Notes under the pieces: model-generated
Databases searched by the model: none
What the model was told of the DNA's origin: nothing
Seen by the model: the letters and a program-made list of their open reading frames with translations, nothing else
Shown here: one piece after another, positions 62,583 through 64,000 of the stretch
Layout: each line of letters starts with the position of its first letter
How positions within the stretch are numbered: position 1 is the first letter of the stretch
Made by a program: the position numbers and the translations under genes
Assembly: GCF_902833225.1 (NCBI RefSeq)
Contig: NZ_CADFEI010000018.1
Location: 98,554 to 162,553, forward strand
Length of the DNA stretch: 64,000 bases
Source: Burkholderia sp. BCC1644
GTDB lineage: Bacteria > Pseudomonadota > Gammaproteobacteria > Burkholderiales > Burkholderiaceae
Reading direction: 5' to 3'

Positions 62583-62657
62583 CGATTCGTAACCGATTCG
62601 TAACGGAATGTAGTACGCCGTAGCACGCCGCGGGCCGGCCTGAGGCCGGGCCCGCGG
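62583..62657. repeat. two short tandem repeats plus GC-rich hairpin
   Basis: The segment holds CGATTCGTAAC twice in tandem, then TAG(T/C)ACGCCG twice, then an inverted repeat CGCGGGCCGGCC-tga-GGCCGGGCCCGCG. It lies just after the 3' end of the SDR gene and before ybgC on the minus strand. There is no T-run, so it is at most a rho-dependent or mRNA-stabilising structure. Confidence 0.5.
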
Positions 62658-62661
62658 GGCT

Positions 62662-63408
62662 TCAGCCGCGGTGGACGGTCGGGCCGCCGGGGGCTTGCGC
62701 GATCGGCATCAGCTCGATCGTATTGACGTTGACATGTGCCGGGCGCGTCGCGATCCAGTAGATCGTATCGGCGATGTCTTCCGGCATCAGCGGCTGGACG
62801 TTGTTGTAGACGTTTGCCGCCTTCTCGTCGTCGCCGCGATAGCGGACGTTCGAGAACTCGGTGCCGCCGCACAGGCCCGGCTCGATGTCGGTCACGCGCA
62901 ACGGCGTGCCGAGCAGATCGGCGCGCAGGTTCAGGCTGAATTGTCTGACGAAAGCCTTGGTCGCGCCGTAGACGTTGCCACCTGCATAAGGGTACGAACC
63001 CGCGACCGAGCCGAGATTGAAGATATGGCCGCGGCCGCGCGCGATCATGCCGGGCAGCAGCGCGTGCGTGACCGTGACGAGGCCCGTGCAATTCGTGTCG
63101 ATCATCGTGTGCCATTCGTCGAGGCTGGCCTTTTGGGCCGGCTCGACGCCGAGCGCGAGGCCGGCGTTGTTGACGAGTACGTCGAGCGCCGCGAATTCGG
63201 CGGGAAGGGCGGCCGGCACGGCCTCGACGGCCGCGCGGTCGCGCACGTCGAGCTCGAACGGCAGAAGGGCGTCGCCGAGTTCGGCGGCGAGCGCATCGAG
63301 ACGGTCCTTGCGGCGCGCGGTCGCGACGACGCGGTGGCCTCCTTTGACGAAGGCACGGGCGATGGCGGCGCCGAAGCCGGCGGACGCGCCTGTGACGAAC
63401 ACGATCAT
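62662..63408 (-). CDS. YdfG-like short-chain dehydrogenase (3-hydroxy acid dehydrogenase)
   Basis: This 248-residue classical SDR has exactly the length of E. coli YdfG. MIVFVTGASAGFGAAIARAF binds NADP, and LVNNAGLALG, NLGSVAGSYPYAGGNVYGAT (catalytic Ser, Tyr) and KAFVRQFSLNLR follow, with the Lys in place. YdfG oxidises L-allo-threonine and 3-hydroxy acids and reduces malonic semialdehyde. The start is the ATG at 63408 with CAGGAG upstream; a longer frame to 63561 covers the glyA promoter region. It is divergent from glyA. Confidence 0.9.
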   Translation of the reverse strand: MIVFVTGASAGFGAAIARAFVKGGHRVVATARRKDRLDALAAELGDALLPFELDVRDRAAVEAVPAALPAEFAALDVLVNNAGLALGVEPAQKASLDEWHTMIDTNCTGLVTVTHALLPGMIARGRGHIFNLGSVAGSYPYAGGNVYGATKAFVRQFSLNLRADLLGTPLRVTDIEPGLCGGTEFSNVRYRGDDEKAANVYNNVQPLMPEDIADTIYWIATRPAHVNVNTIELMPIAQAPGGPTVHRG

Positions 63409-63549
63409 TGCTGCTCCTGGTCGATAACAAAATAGCGGGTGATATCCCGCAAGCCTACTGAGATTGCCGCACCGCGGCAAGGCGGCAAAGCGTTTCGGCA
63501 CGGGCGCGTAGAGTCTGGCCCCAATTGATTCCGGCGCAGTTCCGTGCGG

Positions 63550-63578
63550 TTGCCTATTCATGACGCATCCAATACACT
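63550..63578 (+). promoter_or_regulatory. putative sigma70 promoter of glyA
   Basis: TTGCCT, 17 bp and TACACT end about 13 bp before the ZTP riboswitch begins, giving a transcription start near 63585 that fits the position of the aptamer. Confidence 0.5.
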
Positions 63579-63590
63579 AACGCGCTCATC

Positions 63591-63690
63591 ACCCCTGCGT
63601 GACTGGCGATAGAACCCGTTCGGGTTCAAGGTGGAGCATCCCACCGTGAAGCGCGGGGCGCCGTTTTTGCCGTTCGCCTGGGCAGCCGTT
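63591..63690 (+). ncRNA. ZTP (pfl) riboswitch in the glyA leader
   Basis: The leader contains the two conserved blocks of the pfl RNA motif: CGTGACTGGCG at 63598-63608 at the 5' side and CGCCTGGGCA at 63675-63684 in the 3' pseudoknot domain. Hairpins (GAACCC-GTTC-GGGTTC and GGTGG-AGCAT-CCACC) lie between them. It should sense ZMP/ZTP and raise glyA expression when one-carbon folate is short. The expression platform lies between 63690 and the ATG at 63828. Confidence 0.85.
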
Positions 63691-63827
63691 GTGCGCCGTC
63701 GCGTGCATCGCCGGTGGCTGTCCTGCCTCGCGTCATACGGATTCTTCCGCCACGTCGAGCTGGTCCCGCCAGCAGCACACCGTACTCGGCCGCTCCGGTC
63801 AACCTGTACACACTTAACGGAAACCGT

Positions 63828-64000
63828 ATGTTTGACAGAGCCCAAAGCACCATTGCGAACGTCGATCCCGAAATCTTTGCCGCGATCGAGCAGGAAAACC
63901 GCCGCCAGGAAGATCACATCGAGCTGATCGCGTCGGAAAACTACACGAGCCCGGCCGTGATGGCCGCACAGGGCTCGCAGCTCACGAACAAGTACGCGGA
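63828..64000 (+). CDS. glyA: serine hydroxymethyltransferase, 5' part
   Basis: This is the first 57 codons of SHMT, cut by the window end. MFDRAQSTIANVDPEIFAAI followed by EQENRRQEDHIELIASENYT is the standard GlyA N-terminus, with the substrate-binding IASENY. The enzyme interconverts serine and glycine and supplies methylene-THF. It sits behind a ZTP riboswitch, which fits its role in one-carbon metabolism. Confidence 0.96.
   Translation, partial: MFDRAQSTIANVDPEIFAAIEQENRRQEDHIELIASENYTSPAVMAAQGSQLTNKYA

Overview
The window looks like chromosome 1 of a Burkholderia species, most likely the Burkholderia cepacia complex. This rests on very high GC with strong third-position bias, the housekeeping order (hda, HAD phosphatase, pcnB, folK, dNK; purM; miaA-mutL; ybgC-tolQRAB-pal-cpoB; glyA) and a wcb-type capsule locus. 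Species assignment is inference only.

Layout. 1-12.8 kb is core genome: a minus-strand operon hda to the deoxynucleoside kinase, divergent purM, a SnoaL-like protein, a tetA/tetR-like efflux module with two tet operators, miaA-mutL, a DedA protein and an MscS channel. 12.8-48.0 kb is an ABC-transporter-dependent (group 2 type) capsule locus. Its left arm (minus) carries a methyltransferase, a sulfotransferase, manC, wcbA (KpsC) and wcbB. A plus block follows with wcbC (Wza-like), a coiled-coil methyltransferase, a GT2-GT4 fusion, gmd, rmd and a GT4 enzyme. A minus block holds wcbD (KpsE), wzm, wzt and a GT4 enzyme. The right arm (plus) is wcbO (KpsS), wcbP (SDR), wcbQ (LtaS/MdoB-like), wcbR (a 2545-residue reducing PKS), wcbS (LpxC paralogue), wcbT (alpha-oxoamine synthase) and a GNAT protein. 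The sugar genes present (manC, gmd, rmd) point to GDP-D-rhamnose rather than the 6-deoxy-heptose of B. pseudomallei capsule I. Part of the interior is more AT-rich than the flanks, as expected for exchanged serotype genes.

48-51 kb holds a class II amidotransferase, an AhpD-like protein divergent from an AraC regulator, and a YiaA/B membrane protein. 51.2-56.8 kb is a six-gene plus-strand operon whose last five genes overlap by 4 bp: GT2, secreted protein, ferritin-like di-iron protein, GT-B glycosyltransferase, PAP2/IPC-synthase-like enzyme, and fatty-acid/sphingolipid-type desaturase. I read it as an uncharacterised glycolipid synthesis or modification system. 56.8-64 kb is core again: tRNA-Lys(TTT) with a consensus promoter, Tol-Pal with YbgC, a YdfG-like SDR, and the start of glyA behind a ZTP (pfl) riboswitch.

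The two strongest candidates for undescribed biology are the PKS / alpha-oxoamine synthase / LpxC-like / SDR set embedded in the capsule operon, which looks like a sphingoid-like amino-lipid pathway, and the 51.2-56.8 kb lipid operon. They lie about 3 kb apart and may or may not be functionally connected. I saw no insertion sequences, CRISPR arrays or rRNA genes.
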